Below are positions 21,301 to 36,300 of a DNA stretch of 61,151 nt, piece by piece; positions within the stretch are counted from its first letter, which is position 1; each line of letters opens with the position of its first letter. Made by a program: the position numbers and the translations under genes. The notes below the pieces were generated by a model. That model searched no databases. It saw only the letters and a program-made list of their open reading frames with translations, and was not told the origin of the DNA. Origin of the DNA: Rhizaria sp. SCN 62-66 (lineage: Eukaryota; Rhizaria, unplaced); the NCBI GenBank assembly GCA_001724265.1, contig MEDY01000295.1, positions 1-61,151 on the forward strand, read 5' to 3'.

Positions 21301-24300
21301 AGGACGGGCATCACTAGAATATCCGTACATTCATATGTAACAATTGCCGCGTTAGAGTATAGCGTGGCGTTTGTGTTAAGATATTGAACGCGGGCAACGT
21401 ACGGCGCAACAACGTTAACACCGGCGTTCAATGTAAACTTAACGGTCTGGCTTCCATGGGAATGGTTTGGAATAAGCTCATGTGTTTCCACGTTAAAGTT
21501 CACGACACCATCTGACCAGGGAACCGACATGGGGACAATATCAAGAGTGATTTGTGGCGTGCAGACGTAAGAACCGAACGTGTTGATGCAACGCGAGTGA
21601 GAGCCATACACCGCGGCGCAGTCGACAAAGTACTTACCATTGAGCTTGTCTGGGTCACACTCGTCAATGTCGATGCATGCCGGTACCGCTGGCAGCCACT
21701 GAGACGCCTCCGTGCATGTACGCTCATAGCGATCACTGCCTCCTGCAAACGTGAAGCCAGGCATGCATCGGTACACTGCAATAGACTGATAGCGTGTGGG
21801 GCCAGCAACAATGAGGTCGTCGTATTTAAACTCAATCTCCTTGCTGTACGGGACTATGCCGTCCTTGTCAGGGCGCTTGCAGTCAATCGCGCCACACATC
21901 GGCCCAACTGCAGGAAGCCAACCGTCGGCAAGTGATCCGCATCGTCGTTTGGCTGAGGTCACGGTGTCCGTCAGCGGATCCCGCGGCTCGTAACCCGGTT
22001 TGCACACATACGTTGCCGTAGTGCCATACGAACGCGCAATAACCCCGTTGTTACCCGTGCCTAGCGTGTCCTCAAAGACGATATTTGCTCCGTTTATCGG
22101 TACCTGGAGCGATTCACACTGATGAACGTCACATGCCGGCAGCGTCAGCGGGACCCAACCAAGCGGCGTACATTCGCGGCGCGCAGCCAGCACTGGAGTA
22201 CTTTGTTGAATAAACTGGACCACATAGCCCGTGCCATCGGTCAGGTTATAACCCGAGTAACGCAAATTGTAGCCAGCGTTGCAGCGGTACTCTACTAAAG
22301 ACGTGTTGAGATACATACCCAAGCTGCCATGCGTACCGTTATTGGCAACGGATACTTGCGCAAATGGAATACTTCCTGGAGCGCCACAGTTGTATGGAGA
22401 GCAGGTGCGAAGTGGTCCTGACCAGTTGCCAGTTGCTGTGCAGATGATCTGGCTATCGGTGTGACTCATTACAGCACCGTATTCACACGAGAATGTTGCA
22501 GTAACGCCGTACATGTTCATTAGAGAAGACGGGGCTTGCACCACGGCGCCAAAAGCGACCGTTGAGAGCGTAGGGCACGGTTGTGGTACACAACGCGGGG
22601 AATCAATCGGCTCCCAACCTTCGGACAAAACGCACTTGCGCGTTGTATATGCCAAGTCCCTTTCCCACATATAACCCTCGGCGCACGCGTAACTGGCAAT
22701 GGTATCGACCGGATATGTGTTGGATCCAGAATCGTACGTGACATTGCTGCCATATCGCGTAAATACAATCGGTTTCATTGTTGTTGGCTCGTGATAGATC
22801 CGCACGCACGTGTTGGAGCGGCAAATTGCCGCGGTTCCAGACCAAGTTTGATTGGCTTGGCAGACACGTTTTTCGTCTCCATCAGTCCTAACATAAAGCT
22901 CAAGACACTCCTGAGTAGCGATAGATTGGAACTTACGTGCACCGTATGGTAGCGTCGAGTAAGTAATGTTGCCAACATTGTTTGTTGTTAACAAAACAGG
23001 GCATTCAATCGGGACGCATGCAGGTGCTGTAGGGGAGCTCCAACCACCAGCAGAACATGTGATTTCTTGAGACCCCGCAAGGACAAAACCATCGATGCAG
23101 CCATATGTGTAACGAGCCCCGAACGAAGTTGCATTGCCTTCGGGTGCAATCTCCGTTTGTTTCGGCGTAGTGCCAAAAGTCGGGTACCTTTGCGGCACAG
23201 GGCCGCAGTTAAACACCTCACATGTGGGAGCTTGTGCGGACCACCCAGTGGCAAGACACGTCATGCTTTGAGTACACGTCGTCACCGGTGGGTTTGTTGC
23301 GGGGTTGACAGTGCATGTCCTGCTCGCGTTGCTTGGAGAAATCAAGGTATATCCTGAGTTGCAGCTCACTGAGGCTTCTGCCTTGTAGAACGTGAGACCA
23401 AATCCGTTGTCTTGGTATGTCACAGAACCACGGATAATGGTTCCCAGAGTTTGGCAGTCAATGAGCGTCACGCGAATTGGCTCCGACGTGAAAGACATGA
23501 AGGTTATACCCAAGAGACGTGTGACCACAACGCGAGGCAACACAGCATCATCGACTAAACCAAGATCACTGCGGTGTGTAAACGTCATGCACTTGAACCA
23601 AAAGTCAAAGCTTGTCGCATAAGCTGCAGTCAGCTCAAGCTTGCCTCCAGAAAGACTCACCCACGTACTGTTATCGGGTTTGCCGCCCGTGATAGTATTC
23701 AACGGGGCACCAAAGCAGTTGGTAAAGCTTGAATCAACCGTAATTGCGACGCGAACAAAACGACCAACGCCATTAACAGCGTCCATGGGAAGGAACGACA
23801 TTGTTATCAGCTTCGGTTCTTGAGCGTGAATTGCTTCTGGCAACGTAGAAGTGGTAAACCGGTTCTCAACGGCAAATGGAACAGTGGTAAACTGGCTAAA
23901 GTACGTTGTGGCGCTACTGATAATGGTTAGTTTAACGGATGGATTTGCGCGGACGCAGTACAAAGCAAGGTCAACTTCAGAGACACTAGAGGCAACGGAG
24001 AAGAGGAGGCTATCACTGAACAGGATAGGGTCAGTGACGTTAGTAGTTGCGAGCTTGCAGTCATCGCTGCTTGATGATGTGATATCAAACACAGCCGTGT
24101 GCGTCGGTGCAGGCATCAAGCGCACACGCAAGTTGTGAATCAATTGAACAGCAACGCGTTTAAGCGTTGTCGGCGTCGCAAGAGGTGGGAAAGCGACTGT
24201 GCGAAGGGCCTTTGAATCCTCAATCCAGACTGCACCGCGGACGCGGAAGGGCGCGCTGCGAAACACGTCGTACCAAGTGTCTTTGCTGTTGGTAATAAGT

Positions 24301-27300
24301 ATCACGGCAGGATTCAGCTCTGTCTCAACTGAGCAACTCATAGCAATGTCAATTGCCAGCGTTGTGGCGTTGAATGTAAATTCAAATGCACCATACGTTA
24401 AATTCTCAAACGCAACAGTGTCAGCAAGAAGGCGGAATGCACATGTGGGCTGTGGACCGACCAGAGAGTCAGCCAGAACATCAACAAAAAGCGTAGTACT
24501 TTCGGCGGCGTACGGCGCAAGGGCAACTGTAAACACCCAGTCGCGGTTGGCCACAATCTCACCTGTAAAGGCTAGATTTGATTCAACCTGCTCTGTCGAA
24601 AATAAGATCGATCCGCGCACGTGCAGCGGCAGTGATAGTACAGGGAGGTGAACGTTACCTGAGGTTACTTCAGCCAGTAACATCACTGTCGATGCTGTTG
24701 TGTAGCTGCACGATGGATAAATTGTAGAAACGGCGTCTCCAAGGACAAACAGAACGTTAACAGTGGATGAAAATGTGGGAACACCTGTGTCAGAGTAGAT
24801 CATGAAACCACACATGCCAATCATGCTGGTAAAGCTTATACGGACTGTTGTCATTGACAAAACGGCAGGAATCATACGTAAGCGTACGCTTGTTACGTTG
24901 GTGTTCGGTGTGCGCATGTAGTAGGGACTTAACAGAGCTGCACTGCCAGACGGTGCAACAAGGAGCTCAAAATTGTCGCGAGAGTCTAAATCTGTGATCT
25001 CCCGATCAGCACCAAAATTTGTAGCGGGCATTACATAGTCAAAGGCCATGAGGCCGTAGACGGGCACGGGGCCAATTGCTGAACCCTTGTAGGCGTTGCT
25101 ACTGATAGTGATGTGTGAGCCGACGCTATGTGTGCGGCGGCACATCATGTTGGCAGTGAAGCTCTCAATAGTATTGATCTGCACAAACACTGGTTCGCGT
25201 GTGTATAATCCAGTACCGCGCAGCTGGAACACGCAGTCTGCAGGAGTCGTGAGCTGTGATATCATTACAGTCTGTGTTGCCGTTGGCGTCGGAGCAAACT
25301 GAGCTACCACGGTGTAGATTTGGCCAACGACAAAGCTGGTGTGCGCTTCAATCGGTTGGTTGTTAATAGTAAACACTAGGTCGCCCTTTGTCTGCAGCGC
25401 TGCTGACTTGACGTCTTGGTAGTAAACACCTGAGCCTGTGGCAAACTGGGCAATAACTTGTGGTGGCTCGAAGGCAGGAGAGTTGCATTTGATATTGACC
25501 GTGTAACTGGCAGTGGTTGCAGTTATTACAGCTGAGCCTGACTCATCGTTGAATTCCAAAAAAATACATTCCGCAGTCGGATTACTAAAAGAGAGCTCCA
25601 AAACAGCAGCTGTCGGTAGTGCAGGGGAAAAGGCAAAGTGCAGCGGCGTCACATCGGAAAGGGGGAACTCGACAATCAACTCTGGGTCAGTAAGAACAAG
25701 AGGACCTTCAGCCGTAATTGCAGTGAGCGAAATCCGGCCTATCAAACGGAGCCGCTGCACGCGCCACGTTGCGTTTCCAAGAGTTGTCCGTGTCTTAAGG
25801 ATCTCCGAGAACCGCATTTGAGAGCACGCAAAGATAAACGTCAGATATCCGGTTGCAGCGTCCGTCGTGACGACCTCATGTGTGATGTTTGTCTTCGCTG
25901 CGTCTCCTCCAAAAAAGCATGGACCAATATCCGAGTAGTCCAGAGTCACAGTTGCGTTGACCGTTCGGACTGCAGGGAAAGTCCACTCAAGTCGAAGCGT
26001 GACTGGAAGTGAGTCAAAAAAATACTTGTACGGCGCCGGTTCGTCGAAAGCGGCACCTGTAAGCACATTAGGTCCGCGCTCTGGATCGTAGACGTGTGCT
26101 CGAGGCTGTAGCGCGACACGGAATGTGTCCGGATGCGTCACCAGTCGAGGTGGGTACAGGAACGACTCTGCATAACGCGAGGCCGTGATATCAATCGGAC
26201 CATCTGCAATAGCTGCCGAAGAGCACATAAACAGAACAGTGTGACGTTCATCAGCCAAGAGGCTAAATCGGTATATAATCGACTCTAAAAGAAGACCATC
26301 AGTGAGGGCATTTGTAAAAGCGACTTCAGTCCGGATGGTGTCGATTTCCATAAGATTATATGCATAACCAAACGCACAACCAGAGCCCGCGGTGTGCTGA
26401 AAGAGATTTGTGGTATAACGTTCGATTTGGGCAGAGATAGAAACTTCAACGTAGATTGGCGTAAACACTGGGATCGTATTAAAGCTTAAAGCAATAGGAG
26501 AGTATGCGCTCACAAGCCGTAACGACGACGAAACCCAAGCCACTATGGGATTGTCAATAATGTTGTAAGATCCGTCGTTTGCCGGATACGAAAGCAGAAG
26601 CGCAACATTCTCGCTTGGTGCAATTGACTCGGTACAGACCATGAAAATGTCGAACAGTGTCAGAAGAAAGCGTGCAAGGCACAACCAACGGCAATAAGTT
26701 GCGCGTAAGCTCAACGGTAACGGGTCGAGCAGATGCAAATGTTGGTTGCGCAGCAATTGTGACCATACGCGTTTGTGGAGCACCTGTAATTTCAAACTCA
26801 AACGGAACCGGCATCGCCGGTGTTGCAAAAATGTTGCCAGTAATAATGCGCGCAGGTAATTGAACATCGACAAAACCTTGATCAACTGAAACTGCAAGCA
26901 TGGGAACTAAGCTTGTGTTCGTGGGGGTTGTGCAAGACATTCGCGCAATTAGGATCGAGTTACCTTCAATACGCGCCGCGTCTGCAGGCAGCGTAATTGG
27001 AACCGCGAGAGTTGCGACGGCAGCGCCAGTGTGTCCTACAGCGCCAACGTACGTGCAGCCAGCCAGTGAATGAGAGACTGACAGCGTGACAGCAGTTGAG
27101 TCTAGCAGAGGAACATCAAAGTGCAGCGTAATGTCAACATCGGTGCCGGCAGGATAAGCAGCTGGCGCAGAGTCAACAATCGCACCAACGCGAATCGTGG
27201 CCAATAGCGTAAATGTTGGCCGGACGTGCAGCGGACCGGGAAGCAAAAATTTGTCGTCAGATGTGTGCCCCAGAGCAAGCGATCCCACCCATGAGGTAAG

Positions 27301-30300
27301 CTCGACGCGAACCGGGTTAGTAAGCCCAGTTGCCTCTGTGCAAAAAATGATGAAGGGATCGGACAAACCGCTGCCAGCAACAATCGTCGTAAGCGTCTCG
27401 GGTCCGCTGTCAATCAAGCAAGGAGCCGCATTTCCATCTTCAAGAATCAGGCGTACGCGATAGATTTGCGTCTTCGCAAGTGCTGACTCGTCTAAAAGAA
27501 CCAGGGGCTCAGTTGACATGGCATGCAGATAAAGCAAGACTACTTGCGTGCTTGCGGTGGCTAACTGCAAATTCCATGGGAACGGGTCAGGAATTTGCGG
27601 CTTTGCTGCTGACCGCACCATTTCTGTGTACGTTGCTACGGGCAGAGCAATTCCTGACCAGGCTGGCGTAATACTGCCGGTATATGTCCATGTCATTGCT
27701 GTGGGATCTATGGGGTCAACCCAATGTGAACACGCAATAGTGGGTTGTAGTTCATTGTCTGCCTCAATGGACGGGTTAGAGGCATTGACCACTGTAACTT
27801 GCCATATACCGTTCGCTGAACTGATACCGCCTGTGATGGTAAATGTAAGTTCGTTAAGCGATGAATTTATGCTTGCCACAACACCATTCGTAGAAGCAGG
27901 CATTGACACAAGTTCGACAGAGGTAACCAAGGTGAAAGAAGATGATTGAGGACCCCAAACAGTGCACACGACATCTGAGTCTGGCATTGGGAAAGACTGC
28001 AGAGGAAACGCCAGAGTCAAGGTCGTCAGCCCACCACGCGTCATATCACTAACCGTCACTGTTGTAGGTGTCTCGTCAACGGAACGCAAGAACTCAATAA
28101 CCGGCGTCTCACTCGGATTGAGCGCACCCATGACCGCAAGATACGCGCCATGCTGGGTGTAAGACATGCTAATTACCCGTGCAAAACCAGTTTCCCGCGC
28201 GTAGTAATATACGACGTCACTATCTCTGGTGCTGTAAGGATCGGCAATGTCGGCCTTGCGATAGTCGCGGCTGGGAGATTTCGTTATACGAACCATTGAA
28301 CCTAAGGTTTGGTCACTGCGCAGCAGGAGATTTGCTAAATCCGTGTTCGCAAGGATGCGTACAGCCACAAGTGAGCCCGTGTCAGCGCAAGCGGCAGTAA
28401 GCATGGTGCCTGAAGGATGGACAGCAAGTGCGGAGACCGGACAAACGGTGTGAAGCGAGCGCACAGAGTTCATAGTGTATGTCACAACGCCAAATATGAC
28501 GGCAAAACGCAGCGTAACAATGTCTCCTTCCGCTGTGCCAATGTAAATCTGACCAGAAGATGCATCCAACGCAGCTGCCGTTGGAGTGACTAACCCCCCC
28601 TCGGAGGTTGTCAACGTTTCAGTCGCGGAGCCAAACCCTGAGCACGTGAGGCCGAAATCGTCGACTGTCGGGTCGTCTGTTGCGCGGTTTGGCACAGCGA
28701 GCTTTTCGCGGATAGAAGCAGCGCAAATGCGGACAACACCAGAAGAATAAACGAATACAATGCGGGTGGTCGGAGATGTCTTAAGCGTGAGCTCGGTTGG
28801 CGAAGTCCAGTCTAGAACGGCAACCAGCTCGTCACCGGCAATTGGGCTAGCGAAGCTAATGGGAGTCTGCATGCGGGTCAGTAGCTCGCGAGTTAGCACA
28901 TTTGCGGCACCTGAGGCGCGCAGCGTACGCGGATTAAGCCGGGCCAAAAGCACAACCTCCTTATCGTCATTGTATACAATAACGAGAGCGCCAGTGATTT
29001 CAGCCGAGGATACAATGTACATGTGCGCTGCACCGCCGCCAATGCGAAACTCAAAGAGATCAGGATCAAACGGCAAGTCGACATACCACTTTGCGTGATC
29101 TACTGGGAGTGGCTTAGATGCAGAAAGGGTAAAAAAGCGCATTGCACCAACTCGCGTGCCTGTCGGGGTTTCAGGGACGAGACTCACGAACGTTCCCTGG
29201 AAGCCATATGCTGCAGCGTGCGTTGGTACAGGGGCGGCGCGTGTATTGTCTTGCACCGTCCAATCACCCGTAATTGTGGTTGACTTGTAGGCGTACTCAT
29301 AGCATCCACGATGGTAGCTTGAGAAAGCGTAACAAAAGGCGTATTGCGAGTTAGCATTCCAGCTAACCTTAACACCTGACGGAGGTAAGTACCGGAGCGG
29401 CGCGCGGTGAGAGTAACCAAAATGACCTGTTGGGCGCGGCGCTGGTCTCCTATACGCATATGGTGCAGCAGTTACAGATGCAGTCGCGGATCGTGTAGCT
29501 GAAAGTGCGCTGGTAGTCAAGGCTGGGTCAACACTGTCGGCGGTGGACATTATACCGATAAGATCAATACGAAGCACAACTGAGCTCGGATATATTGAAG
29601 GTAATTGTGGAGTGCATGTTATCGTTGTGGTCGGTGTGCCGATAGTGCAAGTTGCTGCGTAGGTCTGAGCAGAGTTGTGTGCGGTCACGGTGGCTGTTTG
29701 CGAGGTCATTTGGAAGTAGGGCTGCGTAAACGTCCATGTTGCGGCACTGTGAGTGGAGTCTGGCGAGGCAAAGACGATGCTCATAATGCCCGTTTCGCCC
29801 ATAACAGGGTTGCTGAACTCGATAGCGATGACTGTCGGTGTGGAGCCACCAAACCAACTTGTCTCCGGAAAAGACGTGTCTCCCATGCCCAGCAGAAAGC
29901 CATCACCACTGGCGCGAGAGACAACGCGAAGAGGGTTATTAACGCTAATACTGGAGGAGTTACTCAAACTGCCGAATTCACCATAGGCAAGATCGCGTGT
30001 GTACGGGGATATTGTGTCGTACAATGGGGCGGTCAACAGGAACGTAGCGGGCACGGTCATAGTCGTTCTGAACGCAGTGCTTGTCGCAACTGATAGTGTG
30101 GTGTAAGAGCCCACAACGGCACCAGGAGTTGTCATTGCAATGGTCTCACTGTTTAGAAGAAACTCGTGCGTCTCGCCACTGCGGGCATAGCTTACAGTGA
30201 TATCAACGGATGAGCGTGCCGTTACTGTAGGGCTTAGCACAGGCATTGCGCGAAGCGTGCGCCACAGAGCCGGATCACCAATAGCAATGAAGAACGTCTC

Positions 30301-33300
30301 GCGGTCAGGAGACGCTATGATGGAAGGGATGCTGAGATGGGTGGCAGCAGTAGACCCCGATGGAAGCACAAAGTCAACCTTGGTGTGAATGCTGCTACTC
30401 TCATACTGGGGCGTGTCGCTAATGCGCGACAACACCGTAATATAGCCGTATTTTGCAAGTACTTGATCGACAGCACCCGCCCGGAGCAACACAATTTGGT
30501 TCTCGAATGAAGTAAATTTCATGTCAATAATAGGCTCACCAGGAACAACGGCTGCGAGGATGGCTGTGTTGCTAACGCCGGAAACCATAGAGATCTCGCT
30601 TATCAAGGGTTGGTCCTTTGTATCAATCCTTGTAGCAACAGCTAAGCACTCTTCCGGGCCGACTCCCGTTTGCGCACCAAAGCACATGTCAACGGCAGTG
30701 ATTGTAGCACCTGGTCGCGAGTCATTATAAACGGTTGAGAGCTCGAATATTGTCGTCTGCTGATCGCGCTTCAGAAGTTTGCACGTGCTTCCCAAGGATA
30801 AGGATCCGGGCTTGCTAATTCGCAAGCAAGCAACAAAGCCAAATGCGGCCTGTGAACTCGCAAAGGCAGTGATGACACTAAACTCGTTAAAAAGAATCTG
30901 TGTGCTCAGAAAGCTTAACGTGTTATCATTAGACAGTGCATATGTGACTATCGATGGCCCAACAGGGACCAGGACAACCGCAGACGCAGTGTTGCGCAAA
31001 TGCCAGCCGTTGATAGCAGGAGCAAAAACTGGAAGCTCTGTTGCTGCCAGCCCCGTGGACACTGTTGTTTGTTGAAACGGGAGCGCAACGTCGCACGTAA
31101 TGTGTCCAATGGTAAAGCTAGCGCCAACAACAACGAGCAGTGTGTTGTCGATGTTAACAAAAACAGTGCGGTCATCGGGCGCTACAGTCATCGCGTAGCG
31201 CGCGCCCTTGGGCAGGTCAGCAATCTTACTCCACCCCGTCCCCTGCAGTTGATATGACGTGTAAGGCGAGGACGCGTCACTATACTTATCGAGCGTCAGA
31301 GAAGTCATATAAAGCGCATTGTTGGCAACCGAATAAATCACGCTCATGCTCGGCGAAAGTGCAGTTGCAGAGATCTGTACAAGGGGTGCAAATGAAGACA
31401 TTTTTGGTGCACCCATGTACAGACTCCGCGGCAGGATGCGGTTGCGAGGCGGAGGTGGCGCATAGGTGATAAGAAACTCTCCCGACACCGCCGTAAGCGC
31501 TGTGTCCATATACCACGCAGCAAACAGCGCAGGTCTTAGACTACTATCAGCAGTCGTTATGTCGTGTGAGATACCACTGATCAGCATTGTGACAACATAT
31601 GTTGTCTGCTTTAATCCTGATGCAGCCGAAGTACAAGCGCAACGCGCTGGAAGCACGGCCCCCAATAACTCTGGTGACGACAATGGATCCCCATGAACAG
31701 ACGCGCCGTTGAACTCAACAAGAGCCTCTGTAAGCCTAACTGAAGAACATGTTTTCATCAAGAGCGTTGATGTCTCCCACTGGTCAAGCGAGGAAACACC
31801 GCGAGTGTGAAAAGCCACTGTAGTTCCAAGCGAAGTCGTCGTCCCAGTCGGCAGCGAGAAACAAAAGGACGTCTCTTCAGCGGAAGGCACCGCGTTAACC
31901 TTAAACGAAACTGCGAGCGCAAAGCTCTCACCAAGACCAACGTATCCATCGCCTTGAACTGCTGCATTGGCGGCAAGATACACCGGCGCGACAGTACTAA
32001 ACTTACGGTCGGTTGCGAGGTAGCGGTACGGCCCGGTCGTTGACATAGAAAGATTGGCTGTGGGCACAAAGGACATGCGCGACTCGGGTTTTGGCTTTGC
32101 GGGAAGCAGCACGAAAGGTGCATTTGTTAGTGTCCCGCTGAAGAGGAAACGGTTTAGCCGAGTTTTTGTTGGAGATACAGCACGCATTATCATTATGACA
32201 TTGCTTTGCGTTGCAAGTAAATCACGGTAGCTAGAGTCCTCTGTGTAAAAGACATTGGTTGTGAGAAGCGTACACACAACACCCGCTGCGACAGCGTCAT
32301 CGCTGTACTTCAGCACATACTGAAACCCTAGTGCTTGCTTCGTCTTTGCATACGTGCTATTTGTAACGCCGTGAGCAAAAAGATCAAACACAGGCGTTGT
32401 CTGTGTCAAGGCAGACCCCGTGCCACACGTAAGCGTGGTTGTCGCCGTAGGTGACAAGAAAAGCAGTGATTGCTCGTGCATAACGCCTGTTAGCACCGGC
32501 ATCAATGGAAACATGACATAAAGCACCGCAAAAACACTCCCCGATGTCGGCATGAATACAGACTCCTGCGCGGCAAATGTGGCCTGAAATGAGAACGCAC
32601 GCCCATACGTCCCGCCGTGCGCAATCTTGCGTAGTGTGAAAGACACAGTCATCGGCACAGCAAAATCAGTGCGCAGTGCAAGAGGGACGGTACTCTTGGC
32701 AATCGCAGTTTCGGCTGTCGCAGTCCGATCGAGACAAACCGTTAAGGTTGCCGTGGGCGAATCAACCAACCGATCAATATCGATGGTGGAGTTACGGCGA
32801 ACTATAATGAACGATTTTTCTGCTGGCCATCCTTTTGTGAACTGAATCCAGGCCTCACCTGTCGCTAAGTCAACCCCGGTTGAGCCCATATTGGAGTTGG
32901 TATAAGACACCAACGTGTCCGGTGAAAGAACGATAAGCTGCAGTGCATCTGCAATATTGGCCCATGACATAGTCAGTGTAAGAAAGTAGTTTGGTGGAAT
33001 TGGCATTGCAGGCGTGACCAAGATCCCCATGTCAAGAGCAGCGGTGACAAGCGCAACAGGAAAGTCGCCACTTTGGGGCGCCAAACTCTGACCGGCATCA
33101 GCCCACTGTGGATACCAATACATCGAGTGCATTATAGCGGCAACTGTGCCCAGCAAAAGTGGGTTGCTTTCGGTGCTAACCAAGACGGTTTTTGCGTACG
33201 CACACGACGCTCCGTTAAAGAAAACTTGGAACGCGACAGCAACAGTGACATTAGAAATACAAATCACGCCAGGAACGCTTACACTTTGTGATGAGTTGTT

Positions 33301-36300
33301 TGTGAGTTGTACTGCATATGTAGCCGTTGGAACATCCCACTCTCCAAAGCGCTGGTGAGTGTAAGCAGCAAGTCCTGTGTTTTGCAAAACGCGGAGCGTT
33401 GTCAGGAACGGAAAAAAAATGACACTACGGCCCGAAGGTCACCTCGATTAAGGCCTCACTCAGGAGTTCATTTGGCACAGTATCAAGAGTAGTTTCCAGC
33501 GTCAAGTACGAGCGCCCAGAAGCAGAGTGCAGTGTCGGAACTAATGTGGGCGCCACAACCATTGTTGCTGAACTCATCACTTGGAGTTCCGCAAAGTGTC
33601 TATAGCGGACAAGACTGTTTGGTGACACAATATCAAGCGTATACACTTCACCCGCCCGATAGCTTGCGGGAGCAGGAAACGTAATTACAAGCACCGCACT
33701 GACAGATTGCAAGCAGTAGTATTGCGATGGACTCGCTAGAGTCAGCTTGAGTGAGCGCAATGGGCTCAATGGAACCATCGTCAACGTGAGAGTATTCGTC
33801 CCCCCCGCAGTAAGCGGCACAGTCATCTTAATCGCGGCAGCGCTGAATGCAGCGAGCACGGCACCAGTTTGCATCGAAGGGGGAAATGTCAACACCATAT
33901 ACTCATCAGAATTAATCATCACATTGCCACCAGCGCACATGTCCGTTGGCGCAATGAGCGTGTGAACCAGATCTGTGGTTGTTGCAGCATTAAAGTATGA
34001 AGAAATGCTCCCGCGGATCACGTCAAAGCGCCCAGTATACAGCTGTTGACTTTTGTCGTTCAAGATCGTCATCTCAACCTCAGCGCGTTCAGATGTCGAG
34101 GTGCCAATTTCAGTGTTCTCAATAGTGAGCGTCAACAGATCGCCTGAGAGTGTACCACAAGAAAAAATAGGACAATTGATAGCGCGTAGCACGTCGGGTA
34201 GCGAGCTCTCGGTCGCAATGCAGACAAGGTCACAGCGATTTGACGACGAGTCTGTCAACGATGCCTCCACAGTCATTGTGGGCGGCGTCGTTGCGACAAA
34301 ACGTACCGTGGCAGATGCGCCTTGAAGCTTAATTTCTAGTCTCTGTGTTGCTGAGACTGCTGGGCTCCAATATGGTACGTTAATCACAGCGCGCAGCGGA
34401 CCATAGTTCTTTTCAGGTGTGAGTGAATGTGTCACGTCCGTTATTGAAGTTGGGTACGCACCAGCGGCAAAAGCTGGAATTACAGCTATTGCGCGCAGAG
34501 CAGTACTGGACATTAGCCGCAGCTCGAGTTGCTGCTCAATAATAAGATGACTGCAAGAGACTGTAACGCGCAGAGTCGTTGAGCTTGTACCTGCTGCAAA
34601 GCACGAAGTCAGAGGAACATTAGCACCTGCAGTCAGAGGTTTGCACAGCAAACTTATAGGCGTCGGTAACAAACGTTGAACGCTCTCAAGCACAACGTCA
34701 ATGGGGGTGTTGTGTGGTAATGCGTCGCGCGTAACTAAGGCAAGCTCCATGTCGGCTGCGACGTCGTTGATCGAAGTCCAGGTCATGTCACAAGTAATCA
34801 TGTAGCGAGTAGTTCCAACCGAGTGGGTGCACGATGTTGCTACCGAGTGCGCGGGTGTGTCTGAGAGAATCATCTGTTTTGTGGCATACGCAAAGGCAGT
34901 TGTGACGGCTACGGCCACTGCGCCATAACCAATGTTCATAAGCTTATGTTCATAGAGAGTCATTGCGGCAGACGTTGTGCGACTTCCCATAAGCTCCGCA
35001 ATCACAACCAGGCGGTCAGATAGCGCAGAGACAGCTACTTGCTTCACATCTACAGTCACCTTCATATTGATCATGCTTGCGACATATGGAATGACGATTA
35101 CACCCGTTGCGCCAACGGCCACAGGCGCACTTGCAGAGCCGGTTTCCACAAGCACACTGTACTGTGCAGAGCCGTAGCTGATACCAGTTAAAGGCAGTGT
35201 TAGAACAAAGTTCATGTCAAGATGAGCCATTGCTGTTTGTGTCGAAAAGAGTACAATGCTTAGAGCCCTCTCGTTTGTTCCGGAAACTGCAAATAACGCA
35301 CTAAAAATACTTAGGGGCGGTGTCGGCGCTTGCTGGGGCTCAAGAGCATCGGGAAGCACAGCGATTGGCACAAGCGTGACAATTTGTGCTGGCTCAGTCA
35401 TTGTCCGCGAAAGAATTGTCAGAGACTGCATTGGGTTTGCAGGACCTGAAGTAAATCTGCGTTCAAGCGGGAAACGCAACACGCAACCAGCTGTGGACGA
35501 GCACGCAGGTACTGCAGCCGTGACTTCGGTGGTAACGGTGACCGCGAATGATGATGATGGAATCTTTATAGCAGTAAATCCTGCAGTGGTGAGAGGAATA
35601 TCCGCCGGGTAGTCGTAGAATGTAAAGTCTCCAGTAGTCGGAAGAACAAAGTCAAAGCTTGGCATTCCCGTATACCAGAACATGTCAAAGAACGTAACCT
35701 GCAGGTGAAATGGTGCCGCAGTAAATACGTCAGTAGTGCGAGTACGGTCTACAGTAGCCTGTAACGGTGGAGGCGCTCCAACAGGGTAGAGCGGGGCACC
35801 TGAGGTGGTTGAGGCCTCGAATATAAGTTGGACGATAATACAATCAGGCGCAACGTATGCCGGGGAGTCGAAAGTAACAAGCTTTGTGGGGTCAAGCTCT
35901 AAATGAGAAAAGCCAAACGCAATCGGATATGAGGGCTCAAACGGGCCATCAGTGCATGTAACTGTCAGGACTGTAGCTGTGACACTTGCAAGCAAACAGC
36001 CCGATGTACCGGGATGAAAGACCGAGTTCACAAAGCTCGACTTCGGTGACACAGGACAAGTCGTGCTCTTTGCGCTCAGAGTAACTTTCACATCAATTGT
36101 CACAGTTGGAATGACGTTTGTGAGCACAGCACGAATGTCAAGCCGTGCGCGGTGCTGCGTCGCTGTCGAGTCACGCGTTAGTGTGGCGCCGTACATAAAC
36201 ACATTAGGCGGTGGGATTGAGCCGAGCTTGACATCTTGCAGCGGATGGTATGTTGTGACTGGTGCTTCGGTGCTAGTTAAGTTGAAGCAACTCTTGGGTA